DNA of 64,000 nt from QKTW01 sp052161885 (GCA_052161885.1 CP197396.1:3224001-3288000); one strand, 5' to 3'; numbered from the stretch's first letter, positions 1 through 8,319 are shown. Notes: generated by a model from the letters alone, not told the origin. Made by a program: numbers and translations.

Positions 1-199
1 TCTATTCTTTCAATAAGTTTAATTGTCAGGATTTCGTCAGTTTGCAATTTTCTGAACCGTTTTACCTAAAACATGTTCACATTGCTAAATAATTGATAAT
101 CATTAAAAAAATGCTTTTTAAAAAAAGAATATAATTATTTTTTAACGCTGGATTAACAAGTATTATTTCTTAAAGTTTTATTCATATTTCTTCGTTGCG

Positions 200-207
200 T
201 ATATTTG
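200..207 (+). promoter_or_regulatory. Putative -7 promoter element (TATATTTG)
   Basis: The octamer TATATTTG matches the Bacteroidota housekeeping -7 consensus TAnnTTTG and lies 82 bases before the ATG of the ArsR-type regulator, in a very AT-rich stretch. No clear -33 TTTG box is seen at the usual distance, so this rests on the -7 match and position alone. Confidence 0.5.
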
Positions 208-289
208 CACTATCGTATGGGTGATATTTATTACTCGTACCAGTTAAAGCAATAAAATATTTATTTAACCTCTGAAAAATTTATAGTAG

Positions 290-652
290 ATGGAAACAAC
301 AATGTCAGGAAACACATTGGTCATTCGCAAAGACGAAGGTTCTAACGAACAAATCAAGCTGGACTACATGGCTGTAAAAAGCGCAGCTATGACTCTGAGA
401 GCCATCAATCACAAATTACGCCAGCAAGTGATCAAATTGCTGGAAGAAAACAAACGCATGAATGTTACTGATATCTATGTGAAACTTCGCCTGGAGCAGT
501 CTGTAGCATCTCAGCACCTTGCTATCCTCCGCCGTGCAAACATCGTTCGCACTGAGCGTGATGGTAAGTTTATCCATTACAGCCTGAACCACGGCCGCAT
601 CGCTTCTGTAGCACAGTTTGTGAACGACCTGGTAAATTCTGATGAAGCTTAA
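290..652 (+). CDS. ArsR-family winged-helix transcriptional regulator
   Basis: A 120-residue protein with the layout of an ArsR/SmtB-type winged helix-turn-helix. After a short variable N-terminus come a helix containing LRAINHKLRQQVIKLL, a helix-turn-helix with EQSVASQHLAILRRANIV as recognition helix, and a beta-hairpin wing (ERDGKFIHYSLN). Proteins of this family bind operator DNA as dimers and often sense metals or small molecules, but no CxC-type metal site is visible here, so the signal is unknown. The start at 290 gives METTMSG; a second ATG 12 bases later is equally possible. The gene stands alone, with a putative promoter about 80 bases upstream and a strong terminator 25 bases after its stop. 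The DNA-binding role is well supported; the target genes are not known. Confidence 0.85.
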   Translation: METTMSGNTLVIRKDEGSNEQIKLDYMAVKSAAMTLRAINHKLRQQVIKLLEENKRMNVTDIYVKLRLEQSVASQHLAILRRANIVRTERDGKFIHYSLNHGRIASVAQFVNDLVNSDEA

Positions 653-676
653 TTAACAGCTTTGTAGATATTGGAA

Positions 677-705
677 GAGCCGCACTGTATAGTGTGGCTC
701 TTTTT
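677..705 (+). terminator. Intrinsic terminator after the ArsR-type gene
   Basis: A 9-base-pair stem, GAGCCGCAC with GTGTGGCTC (one G-U pair), and a short loop are followed by TTTTTATTT. It lies 25 bases after the stop of the ArsR-type regulator. Confidence 0.85.
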
Positions 706-1005
706 ATTTGGGTGATTTCCGGAAAAAAGAAGTCTGTGCGTGTTGTTGTTAAAGGAAATTCATCTATCAACCACCCTCAAGAGATTAGGACAACATTCAA
801 CTTCATCAGGGAATTGCTTAAAAAGAATAGCCTGAAAAGAATTACAGTACAAAAGTCAATCAGAGGCTTTTGCCTCCACAACAGTAGTTCTGTAGCTTAA
901 TAACTGGGCACAGGCAGCAGCGGTAATAGCCTGCCCGACTGCGTCATTCAGGCGGGCTGCCGGCAGGCTTTTCCGAGTTTTACCAGTTCCTTTCAAACAC
1001 CCGGT
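706..1005. other. Intergenic region, no convincing gene
   Basis: About 300 bases between the ArsR terminator and the end of the GH15 gene. A 68-codon open frame (694-900) begins inside the terminator stem and shows no recognisable domain, so it is not called. Near 928-969 an inverted repeat (AGCCTGCC with GGCAGGCT, with a smaller GCCCG/CGGGC pair inside) is followed by TTTT on the plus strand; it may help end transcription between these convergent genes, but its U-tract is weak. Confidence 0.4.
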
Positions 1006-2784
1006 TTACATAAACGCTGGTCTGTCCAGCTTTTTGGCAATACGGTAGGCGGCATTCATTAATCCCACATGGCTGTATGCCTGCGGGAAATTGCCCCACT
1101 GACTGCCATCAGCTGCATCTACATCTTCGCTGAAAAGCCCCAGGTGATTTGAGTATCCCAGCAGATAGTTAAATTGTTCTATTGCCTCGTCCGTGCGGCC
1201 CACACATGCCAACGCTTCTACATACCAGAAAGCCGTAATGAGAAATGTAGTTTTCGGCTTACCAAAGTCATCTGCGTGCAGGTAACGGTAAAATAAGCCG
1301 CGGTTCGCTTTCAGCTCTTTTTCCACAGCCAACAAATGGTTCCATGCTTTTTGCGATTTAGGATCCAGGTATCCCATCATGATCAGCTGCAACGTGCTCG
1401 CATCCATATGCGTAGTACCGATCGCCTGTGTATAGGCCTGCAGTTCAGGGCTGTAACAGGCTTCTATCTGCTTAACTGCTTTGTCATGCAGCAGACGGGC
1501 TTTTTGCAGCAATGCCTGATCGCCTATATGCTTGGCCATTTTTATAGCAGCACGGCAGCCCGCCCACTGGAAAAGATTGGTATAACAATGGTACTGCAGT
1601 GTATTGCGGAATTCCCAGATACCGGCATCCGGCTCATCCAGCGTTATTTCTATTTTGCCGAGTATATTATTGATCCACCGCGACGAATCATGGCGCTCTT
1701 CAAAGATAAAACGACGGTCGGTATACAATGGCAGTAGCGATAAAAGCACCTGCCCGTAAATATCGTTCTGGATATGCTCTACTGCCTGGTTGCCTACGCG
1801 CACCGGCTGGTTGCCCATGTAGCCTTCAAGATCTATAATGTGTTCGTCCAGTTGCTGTGTACCCGTAATAGAATATAATGGATTGTACCGCCCCGAGTCC
1901 TGTACGGTAACGTTGGCAATGAAGTGAAAATATTGTTCCGCCTCTTCAAAGTGTCCTATGTTATTAAACGCGTTAAGTATATAATAAGCATCGCGCAGCC
2001 AGCAGTAGCGGTAATCCCAGTTGCGACCGCTGCCATCAGACTCGGGCAGGCTGGTAGTACTTGCAGCAATGATAGCACCTGTATCTTCATACTGATGAAT
2101 TTTTAAGGCAAGAGAGGAACGTATCACCTGGTCCTGGTACATATTGCCGATGCCTGTATTTTTTGTCCAGTGGCGCCAATAAGAGATAGTCCGCACCAGG
2201 AATTCCTCACAGGTGTTAAGCAGTGGGGCTTCCAATGGTAAGCCGTACGTAAGCACCAGGTATTTTGGCTCGTTCAGCACAAAATACGTCTCGTCCATTA
2301 TCCGGTTCAGGGAAACGTTAGTTGTAAGCCGTATGGACTTGTCAAGCCCTGTAAATTCAATGTGATTGCTGCCCTGGTAAATATCCAGCTGCTTATTGCC
2401 ATAATCGCCTACCGGCTTGCAGGATATTTTAATGCGCGGATACCCTTTTACCGGTTCTATTTTGCGTATCAGCATTAATGGCTTGTAATAGCGTTCATAC
2501 AGACTGAACCGCGGCGCGAAATCGGTAATCATATACGAACCTTCGGAAGACTCGATGGTTGTGGTAAGAACGTTAGTATTCTCTATGTATTTCTGTTGTG
2601 AGGAAAATATTCCTTCAGGCCGGATGTAGAAAGAACCTCCTTTTTTCGAGTCGAGCAGACTGCCGAATACAAAACTGCTATCGAAACGCGGCCAGCAAAG
2701 CCAGGAGATATTCGTGTCTTTCTGTACGTGTGCAATAAATGCACAGTTGCCGATTATGCCGGAATCATAAACATGTCGTTGCAT
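1006..2784 (-). CDS. Glycoside hydrolase family 15 protein (glucoamylase/trehalase-like)
   Basis: A 592-residue protein with the bacterial GH15 layout: an N-terminal beta-sandwich (about residues 1-210) and an (alpha/alpha)6-barrel. The family motif WDYRYCWLRDAYY is present. Both expected catalytic glutamates are visible: Glu391 in GIWEFR (general acid) and Glu553 in LFSEDVD (general base), followed by NFPQAYSHVGLMNAA. GH15 enzymes release glucose from alpha-glucans or cleave trehalose with inversion; substrate cannot be told from sequence, though this bacterial branch includes trehalases. There is no signal peptide, so it is probably cytoplasmic. It lies 86 bases downstream of the ketosynthase cluster on the same strand and may be partly co-transcribed, but has no obvious link to pigment synthesis. 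Confidence 0.9.
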   Translation of the reverse strand: MQRHVYDSGIIGNCAFIAHVQKDTNISWLCWPRFDSSFVFGSLLDSKKGGSFYIRPEGIFSSQQKYIENTNVLTTTIESSEGSYMITDFAPRFSLYERYYKPLMLIRKIEPVKGYPRIKISCKPVGDYGNKQLDIYQGSNHIEFTGLDKSIRLTTNVSLNRIMDETYFVLNEPKYLVLTYGLPLEAPLLNTCEEFLVRTISYWRHWTKNTGIGNMYQDQVIRSSLALKIHQYEDTGAIIAASTTSLPESDGSGRNWDYRYCWLRDAYYILNAFNNIGHFEEAEQYFHFIANVTVQDSGRYNPLYSITGTQQLDEHIIDLEGYMGNQPVRVGNQAVEHIQNDIYGQVLLSLLPLYTDRRFIFEERHDSSRWINNILGKIEITLDEPDAGIWEFRNTLQYHCYTNLFQWAGCRAAIKMAKHIGDQALLQKARLLHDKAVKQIEACYSPELQAYTQAIGTTHMDASTLQLIMMGYLDPKSQKAWNHLLAVEKELKANRGLFYRYLHADDFGKPKTTFLITAFWYVEALACVGRTDEAIEQFNYLLGYSNHLGLFSEDVDAADGSQWGNFPQAYSHVGLMNAAYRIAKKLDRPAFM

Positions 2785-2870
2785 GGGCTGCGGTTTGATA
2801 TTGAATCAATTCCGCTTAAAAAGGATGCCAGCAAAAGCCGCTTTTCCCTGATTACCAGCAATAAAATGCG

Positions 2871-3902
2871 TTATGCATTGCTACTCATTTTCTCCAGCAG
2901 CCAGCAGGCATAATGGTGCAGGTAGTGATTTATGATAACAAAGCGATGCGCATTTTCAGCTACACTCCCACTCACAAGATGTGCAGGATACTCCTTCCGG
3001 CCTGCCATTTCGGTAAGGAATGCCAATGCCAGTGCTCCGGCAGTAGCATATTCGCCGGTTTCATTTTTAAAGGCTGCAAATGGTTTACCTGTAAATATTT
3101 CCTGCTGCAGCCGCGGGTATAGCAACGCAGAGCGCTCATTATCCGCAGTCCCGGACATTACAAGATCTATATCAGCCAGCCCGAAGCCCAGGAGCTGTTC
3201 TTTGCAACGCTCAAATGCTGCCGGGTCTTTTGATGTAAATAATGCCAGCCTTTTCAATAATAATGCCTGCGGGTGCAATGGTTTTGTGCTGACTACAAAA
3301 AATGCTGCGCCTTCTCCGGCGGCACAACCCTCCGTCTCATCATTTTTACGATACGCACCGGCGCGCTGCATCAGGGCAAAGCTGCTGTCAGTAAGTTCAT
3401 CGATACCGCCGACCAGAACAGTATGATCCGGGTGCTGCTGCAGGTAAAGACGTGCATTGATCAGCGCATGCTCAAAAGAGTGGCCGCGTTGTACATAAGT
3501 AAGATTATGACCGTAACAGCCGAGCAATAAAGCGATCTGGCCGGAAACTGTATTATGCGTGGATTGTATAAAAGCTGTGGGTGTGAGCATCTGCTCATCC
3601 TGTGCCACCATCTTCGACAGGAACACTTCTGTATCCTGCAAGCAACCCATTGCTGTGCCTACAGAAATAGCATCGGGCTTTTCTATGCCTGCACGCTGCA
3701 GTGCCATACGCGAAGCTGCAATACCCATACGCACGGCTTTGCTCATACGGCGCAGCTGCATGGGCGCTATCATGCCCGTATAGTCAGGCTCCTGCGCAAG
3801 CAGCTTGCCGGAATCATCTGCTATTGGCTGCGGCAGAAAATCCATATCGTTGCAAATGCCTGCTGCACTTACCCATCCTGTGCTGTTTATATACAGATCC
3901 AT
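2871..3902 (-). CDS. Ketosynthase-like chain-length-factor homologue, catalytic residues lost
   Basis: A 343-residue beta-ketoacyl synthase homologue starting MDLYINSTGWVSAAG; an upstream in-frame extension would overlap the preceding gene, so the ATG at 3902, four bases after that gene's stop, is chosen. It keeps the thiolase-fold frame, but aligned by eye to its active neighbour all three catalytic positions have changed: the Cys is Gly140 (in VQRGHSFEH), the first His is Ser250 (VMSGTADNE) and the second His is Glu284 (TGEYATAG). This is the hallmark of a chain-length factor or structural partner that pairs with an active ketosynthase, as in type II polyketide and aryl polyene systems. It is the last gene of the five-gene cluster. 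The pairing is inferred from adjacency and family behaviour. Confidence 0.8.
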   Translation of the reverse strand: MDLYINSTGWVSAAGICNDMDFLPQPIADDSGKLLAQEPDYTGMIAPMQLRRMSKAVRMGIAASRMALQRAGIEKPDAISVGTAMGCLQDTEVFLSKMVAQDEQMLTPTAFIQSTHNTVSGQIALLLGCYGHNLTYVQRGHSFEHALINARLYLQQHPDHTVLVGGIDELTDSSFALMQRAGAYRKNDETEGCAAGEGAAFFVVSTKPLHPQALLLKRLALFTSKDPAAFERCKEQLLGFGLADIDLVMSGTADNERSALLYPRLQQEIFTGKPFAAFKNETGEYATAGALALAFLTEMAGRKEYPAHLVSGSVAENAHRFVIINHYLHHYACWLLEKMSSNA

Positions 3903-3906
3903 TGTC

Positions 3907-5103
3907 TTAACATTTTGAGAAAACCAGTGAAGAACAATTACCGCCAAACCCGAAGGAGTTGGACAATACATGCCGTATGTCTTTTCCTTCCTGCAAGTCT
4001 GTAACCGGCTGCCAGCTTATATCTTCCATCGGTGTTTCCAGGCGGAGATTAGGATAGATCAAGTCATTTTGTATGCTCAGTACGCTGAACACGGCTTCCA
4101 CACCGGCTGCAGCACCCAGCGTATGCCCGGTATAAGCTTTGGTTGATGATGCCGGTGGAATTGTGCTGCCAAACAGATGTTCTATTGCTTTTCCTTCGGA
4201 GCTGTCGTTATTGGCTGTGCCTGTACCATGGAGATTAATGTAGCTGACATCTGCCGGACTAATACCAGCAATTTCCATCGCTCCCTGCATGGCCAGTTTG
4301 TTTCCTGTACCGTCCGGAGATGATGCTGTCTGGTGGTAAGCATCATTTGCATTGGCATAACCGCTTAATATGCAGGTTGCTTCAGCACCGCATTGCGCCA
4401 TAGCCTTTGCATTCATTAAAACTATGTAACCGGCGCCCTCCCCAAGATTCAGACCACGACGGTTATTATCAAACGGCTGACTGGGTTGTTTATCCAGTAT
4501 CATCAATGTGTTAAAACCATTAAGTGTAAAGCGGGAAAGACTGTCTGCACCACCTGCTACTGCAATATCCAGCATACCACTTTCTATCATCTGTGCCGCC
4601 ATCATTATACTGTTGGCCGATGAAGAACACGCAGTGCTGATAGTGGTTACAAAATCATGAATCCCAAGTGCATCTGCCACCAATTCGGTAACAGCGCCGC
4701 ATTCATGATTAATGAACATATAGTTTTCACCGGAAGCAGTATCTTTTTTGTAAGGACCATAAAATTCTTCTGTCAGGTCCATACCGCCTACTGTATTGGC
4801 TGAGAAGAATCCAGCACGTAAACCTCTCGCCTTTTCTTTATAAGGCCGCCATGCTTCCGAAGCCGCTATCATGCTGAGTAATGCGGTGCGCGGCCAGGTG
4901 TCGGGCACGCCCGTTTCAGCGGCGAGCTCTTTATTGGAAGCTTTTACTTCACCTACCGGGAATTCATTTTGCCAGTGCGTTTGCAGATAAGCAGGCTTAC
5001 TGATCCCATCACGACCAGCTTTCAGGGCATCCAGGCAGGAGGCCGTATCATTACCGATGGCGCAGATAATGCCGGTGCCGGTTATATATGCAGGTTGGTT
5101 CAT
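3907..5103 (-). CDS. Beta-ketoacyl-ACP synthase (FabF/FabB-type, aryl polyene/flexirubin-like)
   Basis: A 398-residue ketosynthase with an intact Cys-His-His triad: Cys159 in TISTACSSSAN, His292 in NLHGTGTAND-like context, and His327 in AYTGHTLGAAAG. The C-terminal SNSFGFGGN motif is also present. Such enzymes condense malonyl-ACP with an acyl-ACP. The start at 5103 (MNQPAYITGTG) is chosen because the longer frame runs back into the upstream gene without homology. It lies 19 bases after the small ketosynthase-like gene and 4 bases before the dead homologue, giving the active-plus-inactive pair typical of polyene or polyketide synthases. No acyl carrier protein, ketoreductase or dehydratase is in this window, so the rest of the pathway must be elsewhere. 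Primary fatty-acid synthesis is the alternative but is less likely in this context. Confidence 0.88.
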   Translation of the reverse strand: MNQPAYITGTGIICAIGNDTASCLDALKAGRDGISKPAYLQTHWQNEFPVGEVKASNKELAAETGVPDTWPRTALLSMIAASEAWRPYKEKARGLRAGFFSANTVGGMDLTEEFYGPYKKDTASGENYMFINHECGAVTELVADALGIHDFVTTISTACSSSANSIMMAAQMIESGMLDIAVAGGADSLSRFTLNGFNTLMILDKQPSQPFDNNRRGLNLGEGAGYIVLMNAKAMAQCGAEATCILSGYANANDAYHQTASSPDGTGNKLAMQGAMEIAGISPADVSYINLHGTGTANNDSSEGKAIEHLFGSTIPPASSTKAYTGHTLGAAAGVEAVFSVLSIQNDLIYPNLRLETPMEDISWQPVTDLQEGKDIRHVLSNSFGFGGNCSSLVFSKC

Positions 5104-5122
5104 TGTTTGTTTCTTTAAGTGA

Positions 5123-5737
5123 TCAGCGGCTGTACAATTGCGCCAGGTTTTGTGGTGTAAATGCAATACCGCCTCCGTTCTTTGCCACCCAGAAAAGGAA
5201 AACATCAGATGTATCACCTGTTGCGTCTACCCACCCACAAAGACAAGCGTCCATTCCTTTATTGGTCAGCAGATCGTCTGCCCAGAAATGCAGTTCGGCA
5301 AAATCCGGCATTTCTGAGATCAGGGAAAGCTGCTCCCCTTTGATTCCGTGACGGATGCATATTTCCCCGAGCATAATATTCGGCAGCGTATATACAAATA
5401 GCGCCGGGCTGGGAATAGTTGCTATGGTTTCCTGGTATCTTTTATCTACATCGATACAGCCATGATTGGTAGACAGCACCACACCAATGCGTGTTTTGTC
5501 CAGGCCGTCGTACAATACATTCGTACCGTCAGAAAGCAGGTATTCCGCTCCCAGCCATGCCCATTTGCACAGCACATCCATTTTAAAAAACTTGAGGTAC
5601 GGACGCTGCAGCTGCTGATACCATTCTTCCGGCTTGAGTGCCTGTGTTGACGACAAAAGCGGAGTATTGTCTTTCTCCGCTTTTGATTGATTTATGTGCA
5701 CATGATGTGCTATGATGTATTTGCTATCTGCTGCCAT
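5123..5737 (-). CDS. Small ketosynthase-like protein of the pigment-type cluster
   Basis: A 204-residue protein that I recognise only in part. Its middle (GVVLSTNHGCIDVDKRYQETI, then PSPALFVYTLPNIMLGEICIRHG) resembles part of a ketosynthase N-terminal domain, near the stretch around the active-site loop, but it is half the length of a ketosynthase and has no recognisable Cys-His-His triad. Similar short ketosynthase-like proteins occur in flexirubin/aryl polyene-type clusters of Bacteroidota. There is no signal peptide or membrane segment, so it is probably cytoplasmic. It starts 3 bases after the halogenase-like gene ends and is followed at 19 bases by the active ketosynthase, so it is almost surely in the same transcript. 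Function unknown: an accessory or structural partner of the synthase is the simplest guess. Confidence 0.6.
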   Translation of the reverse strand: MAADSKYIIAHHVHINQSKAEKDNTPLLSSTQALKPEEWYQQLQRPYLKFFKMDVLCKWAWLGAEYLLSDGTNVLYDGLDKTRIGVVLSTNHGCIDVDKRYQETIATIPSPALFVYTLPNIMLGEICIRHGIKGEQLSLISEMPDFAELHFWADDLLTNKGMDACLCGWVDATGDTSDVFLFWVAKNGGGIAFTPQNLAQLYSR

Positions 5738-5740
5738 TCT

Positions 5741-6991
5741 TTAAGCTTCCTGCGGATTGTTCTGCATTGTATCGAGGTAACGGGCCAGGGTACGTACATT
5801 TTTCTCGTGGTTCTTTACAAATGGGTTGTTTTCATCCCATACATAACCGGCGAGTACGGAGCATATCTGTGACATGATCTCCGGATTGCGGTTTGCCGCA
5901 AAGAATATTTTAAACAGCGTGCCGTCATACCAGCCATTCACATAAGTGCGGAACACATCCACACCTATCTGCATCCGTTTCATATAATCATTTTCCCAGT
6001 CTACCTGCTCGCCATTCAGGTGGCGTATTACGAGGTTAGAGGCCAGCTGCGCAGATACGGAAGCCAATGTGACACCAGATGAAAATACCGGGTCAAGGAA
6101 TTCCGTCACATTACCTGTCAGTACAAAGCCTTTTCCGTAGAAACAATCTGTAGTGGCGCTCCAGCTCTGCAGTGTGCGCGGCTCCCATAGCATATCCGAT
6201 TCATCAAAGCGTTCCTTCAGCTCCGGCTGTGCATTGATAAGCGCCCGGAACTGTTCTTCCGGCGTTCCGGGAAATTTTTCAAAAAATTCAGGATCGCCTA
6301 CATAGCCTACGGAGGTATTGCCATTGGAGAACGGTATTACCCATATCCACGTTTTAGGATTATGCACGTAAACGGTAATACGGTTCGGCTCCACAGCCTG
6401 GCTGCGCTTCGGGTCTGTCATATGGCAGAACAACGTTTTGCGTGTTGCCTGTGTAGAAGGCTTATTCAGCCCAAACAGCGTTGGGATAACCCGGCCGTAA
6501 CCGCTGCCATCCACTATAAAACGGGCACGGATCTGCTCTGTGCTGCCGTCTTTTTTCTTTACAGTTATGATAGAATGATCGTCTGCAATCTGCACATCTG
6601 TCACTTCTGTTTCATAATGAACAGGAATGCCTTTGTTGGTGCATTCATCGGCCAGTGTTTTATCAAATTCCGCACGGGGCACCTGCCATGTCCAGAGCCA
6701 GCCTGGTGTAAACTGCTGAGAGAAATTAAAGTCGCAGACTTTGCCATCAAGTACAAATTTGGCACCGTCTTTCTGCTGAAAATGTTTTGCTTTAACTGCA
6801 TCAAGGAAACCGGCTTCTTCCAGGGCTTCCATACAACGCGGCAGCAGGCTTTCGCCGATAACAAAACGTGGGAAAAGCATTTTTTCTACAATCTGTACCG
6901 AAAATCCGGCCTTATGTATGATAGAAGCAGCTATTGTACCCGAAGGACCCGCCCCGATCACCAGTACGTCCACATGCTTTATAATGTCCAT
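5741..6991 (-). CDS. FAD-dependent oxidoreductase of the flavin halogenase-like family
   Basis: A 416-residue flavoprotein. An N-terminal Rossmann dinucleotide-binding motif, GAGPSG (13-18), is followed by FPRFVIGESLLP (40-51), typical of the halogenase/geranylgeranyl reductase superfamily, and by FIVDGSG near 158-164. The hexapeptide WIWVIP at 215-220 fits the WxWxIP motif used to tell flavin-dependent halogenases from monooxygenases, and Lys74 in QQKDGAKF is a candidate for the catalytic lysine. These enzymes use FADH2, oxygen and halide to halogenate aromatic or carrier-bound substrates. It sits second in the pigment-type cluster, 68 bases after the methyltransferase gene, where it could halogenate or hydroxylate the aromatic head group. 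Halogenation is inference: homologues with this motif may be oxidases or hydroxylases. Confidence 0.8.
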   Translation of the reverse strand: MDIIKHVDVLVIGAGPSGTIAASIIHKAGFSVQIVEKMLFPRFVIGESLLPRCMEALEEAGFLDAVKAKHFQQKDGAKFVLDGKVCDFNFSQQFTPGWLWTWQVPRAEFDKTLADECTNKGIPVHYETEVTDVQIADDHSIITVKKKDGSTEQIRARFIVDGSGYGRVIPTLFGLNKPSTQATRKTLFCHMTDPKRSQAVEPNRITVYVHNPKTWIWVIPFSNGNTSVGYVGDPEFFEKFPGTPEEQFRALINAQPELKERFDESDMLWEPRTLQSWSATTDCFYGKGFVLTGNVTEFLDPVFSSGVTLASVSAQLASNLVIRHLNGEQVDWENDYMKRMQIGVDVFRTYVNGWYDGTLFKIFFAANRNPEIMSQICSVLAGYVWDENNPFVKNHEKNVRTLARYLDTMQNNPQEA

Positions 6992-7059
6992 ATAAGGAAA
7001 ATTTGACTTGTATTTTATGAGTCAAAAATAATATGAAAAAAACCTTTTAAGGAGACTTT

Positions 7060-8151
7060 TTATTTCTTCCTGAGCTCCAGCAGCGTATGGCTGAGGCCTA
7101 TATTATCGGTTTGTTTAACCACTTCAAAGCCGGCACGGCCTATCAGCTCCACAAACACTTTGCTGTCATACATCTGGCTGTTGCCGTTGGCCATGGTGGT
7201 AAAATACAAGGAGGTCATCTGCAGGCTGAAAGCTGATGCTTCGAACCGCTGCATATCCCAGAATGTTTCATTGATAAATACACGGCCGCCTTCGCCCAAT
7301 GCCCTGTGACATTTTTCCAGGATAGAAACGATCTCCTCATCTGCAAAACAGTCGAGAAACTGGCTCATCCAGATGATATCGTAGCCTTTGGGCAGCTCTG
7401 CCTCAGGGTTCAGTACGTTACATTCATGATATTCCACCCTGTTGCCGAATCCTGCGGTTTCGATATTCTTCTTAGCTACATTCAGCTGCACCTGCAGGTC
7501 CACAAGTCCTACCTGCACATCTGCATTATGCTCCAGGCATGCGAGTGTAAACTTGCCGGTATTGGCGCCAATATCCATGATACGCGCCGGGTTATGCTCA
7601 AATATAATGGGCAATGCCTCGGGAAAAGCATTGTCTGAGTAATAATGGTCAAATGCAAACCAGCTGGAATTGGCCGGTTCCGGCAATATGGAAAGGCCCT
7701 GGTAAATCGTTTCCCAGTCGCCGAGATGCTTCAATCCCAATGGTTTGCCCTGGTCTATGGAAGCTTTAAGGTCCTGCGCACCATCGTAACATACATCCCG
7801 CATAAAATCGGTGTTGATGCGTGTCATCGGGTGGTTCAGGAAAAAATGGCCCAGCTTGGAAAGAAAATAACGGCCTTCTTTACGATACACCAGCTTTATG
7901 CCCAGGCCCGCTTCCAGCAGTATACGTACTGCATAGTGCGACATATTTACCTTTCCTGCAAGCTCAGCAATAGTGGTTCCTGCCGTGCGTACAGATTCTA
8001 CTTCCTTCAAAAGGCCGCTATCGCGCAGCAATATAGATGCCTGGAATACATAAGGGGCAAATGCAATAAACTGGGCCTGCGAAATGGCCTCCAGCGCCGA
8101 CATTTTATCTTCTTCAAACAAGGCTGTTTTCTTTACAGGCGTTTCCAGCAT
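7060..8151 (-). CDS. SAM-dependent methyltransferase (winged-helix plus Rossmann, O-methyltransferase type)
   Basis: A 363-residue class I methyltransferase of the two-domain kind that includes plant and polyketide O-methyltransferases. Residues about 15-110 form a winged-helix dimerisation domain (TIAELAGKVNMSHYAVRILLEAGLG), and the SAM-binding domain follows with motif I as IMDIGANTGKFTLACLEH and a downstream DIIWMSQFLDCF region. The start at 8151 is an ATG; the longer frame begins with TTG and adds eight residues. It is the first gene of the five-gene cluster. In that setting it may methylate a phenolic or aryl head group, but C- or N-methylation cannot be excluded. The leader just upstream carries an interleaved inverted repeat. 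Confidence 0.82.
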   Translation of the reverse strand: MLETPVKKTALFEEDKMSALEAISQAQFIAFAPYVFQASILLRDSGLLKEVESVRTAGTTIAELAGKVNMSHYAVRILLEAGLGIKLVYRKEGRYFLSKLGHFFLNHPMTRINTDFMRDVCYDGAQDLKASIDQGKPLGLKHLGDWETIYQGLSILPEPANSSWFAFDHYYSDNAFPEALPIIFEHNPARIMDIGANTGKFTLACLEHNADVQVGLVDLQVQLNVAKKNIETAGFGNRVEYHECNVLNPEAELPKGYDIIWMSQFLDCFADEEIVSILEKCHRALGEGGRVFINETFWDMQRFEASAFSLQMTSLYFTTMANGNSQMYDSKVFVELIGRAGFEVVKQTDNIGLSHTLLELRKK

Positions 8152-8186
8152 AGACTTATTAATTATTAAAGGCAATCAATTACAAA

Positions 8187-8236
8187 ATGCAGTATTCTGT
8201 TTAAAACCATAGACGTCAATACTGCATATGGTTTAA
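8187..8236. promoter_or_regulatory. Interleaved inverted repeats upstream of the methyltransferase cluster
   Basis: Two inverted-repeat pairs are interleaved in the order a-b-a'-b'. ATGCAGTATT (8187-8196) pairs perfectly with AATACTGCAT (8218-8227). TTAAAACCATA (8201-8211) pairs with TATGGTTTAA (8227-8236) with one bulged A. The palindrome GACGTC (8212-8217) lies between b and a'. The site is 36-85 bases before the ATG of the first cluster gene. It could be an operator for two dimers or, in RNA, an H-type pseudoknot. No known riboswitch is recognised. Confidence 0.55.
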
Positions 8237-8319
8237 CAATGCAATTTAGTCGTTTATCTTATATCAGGACCGGTAAATAAATCATTTTCACCCGGCATTC
8301 CTGCCTGCCGTGAAGGCAT

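Noticed and set aside
694..900. 68-codon frame after the ArsR gene
   Set aside because: It begins inside the ArsR terminator stem and shows no domain or signal.
928..969. Inverted repeat after the GH15 gene as a definite terminator
   Set aside because: The loop is long and the T-run is only TTTT on the plus strand and absent on the minus strand.
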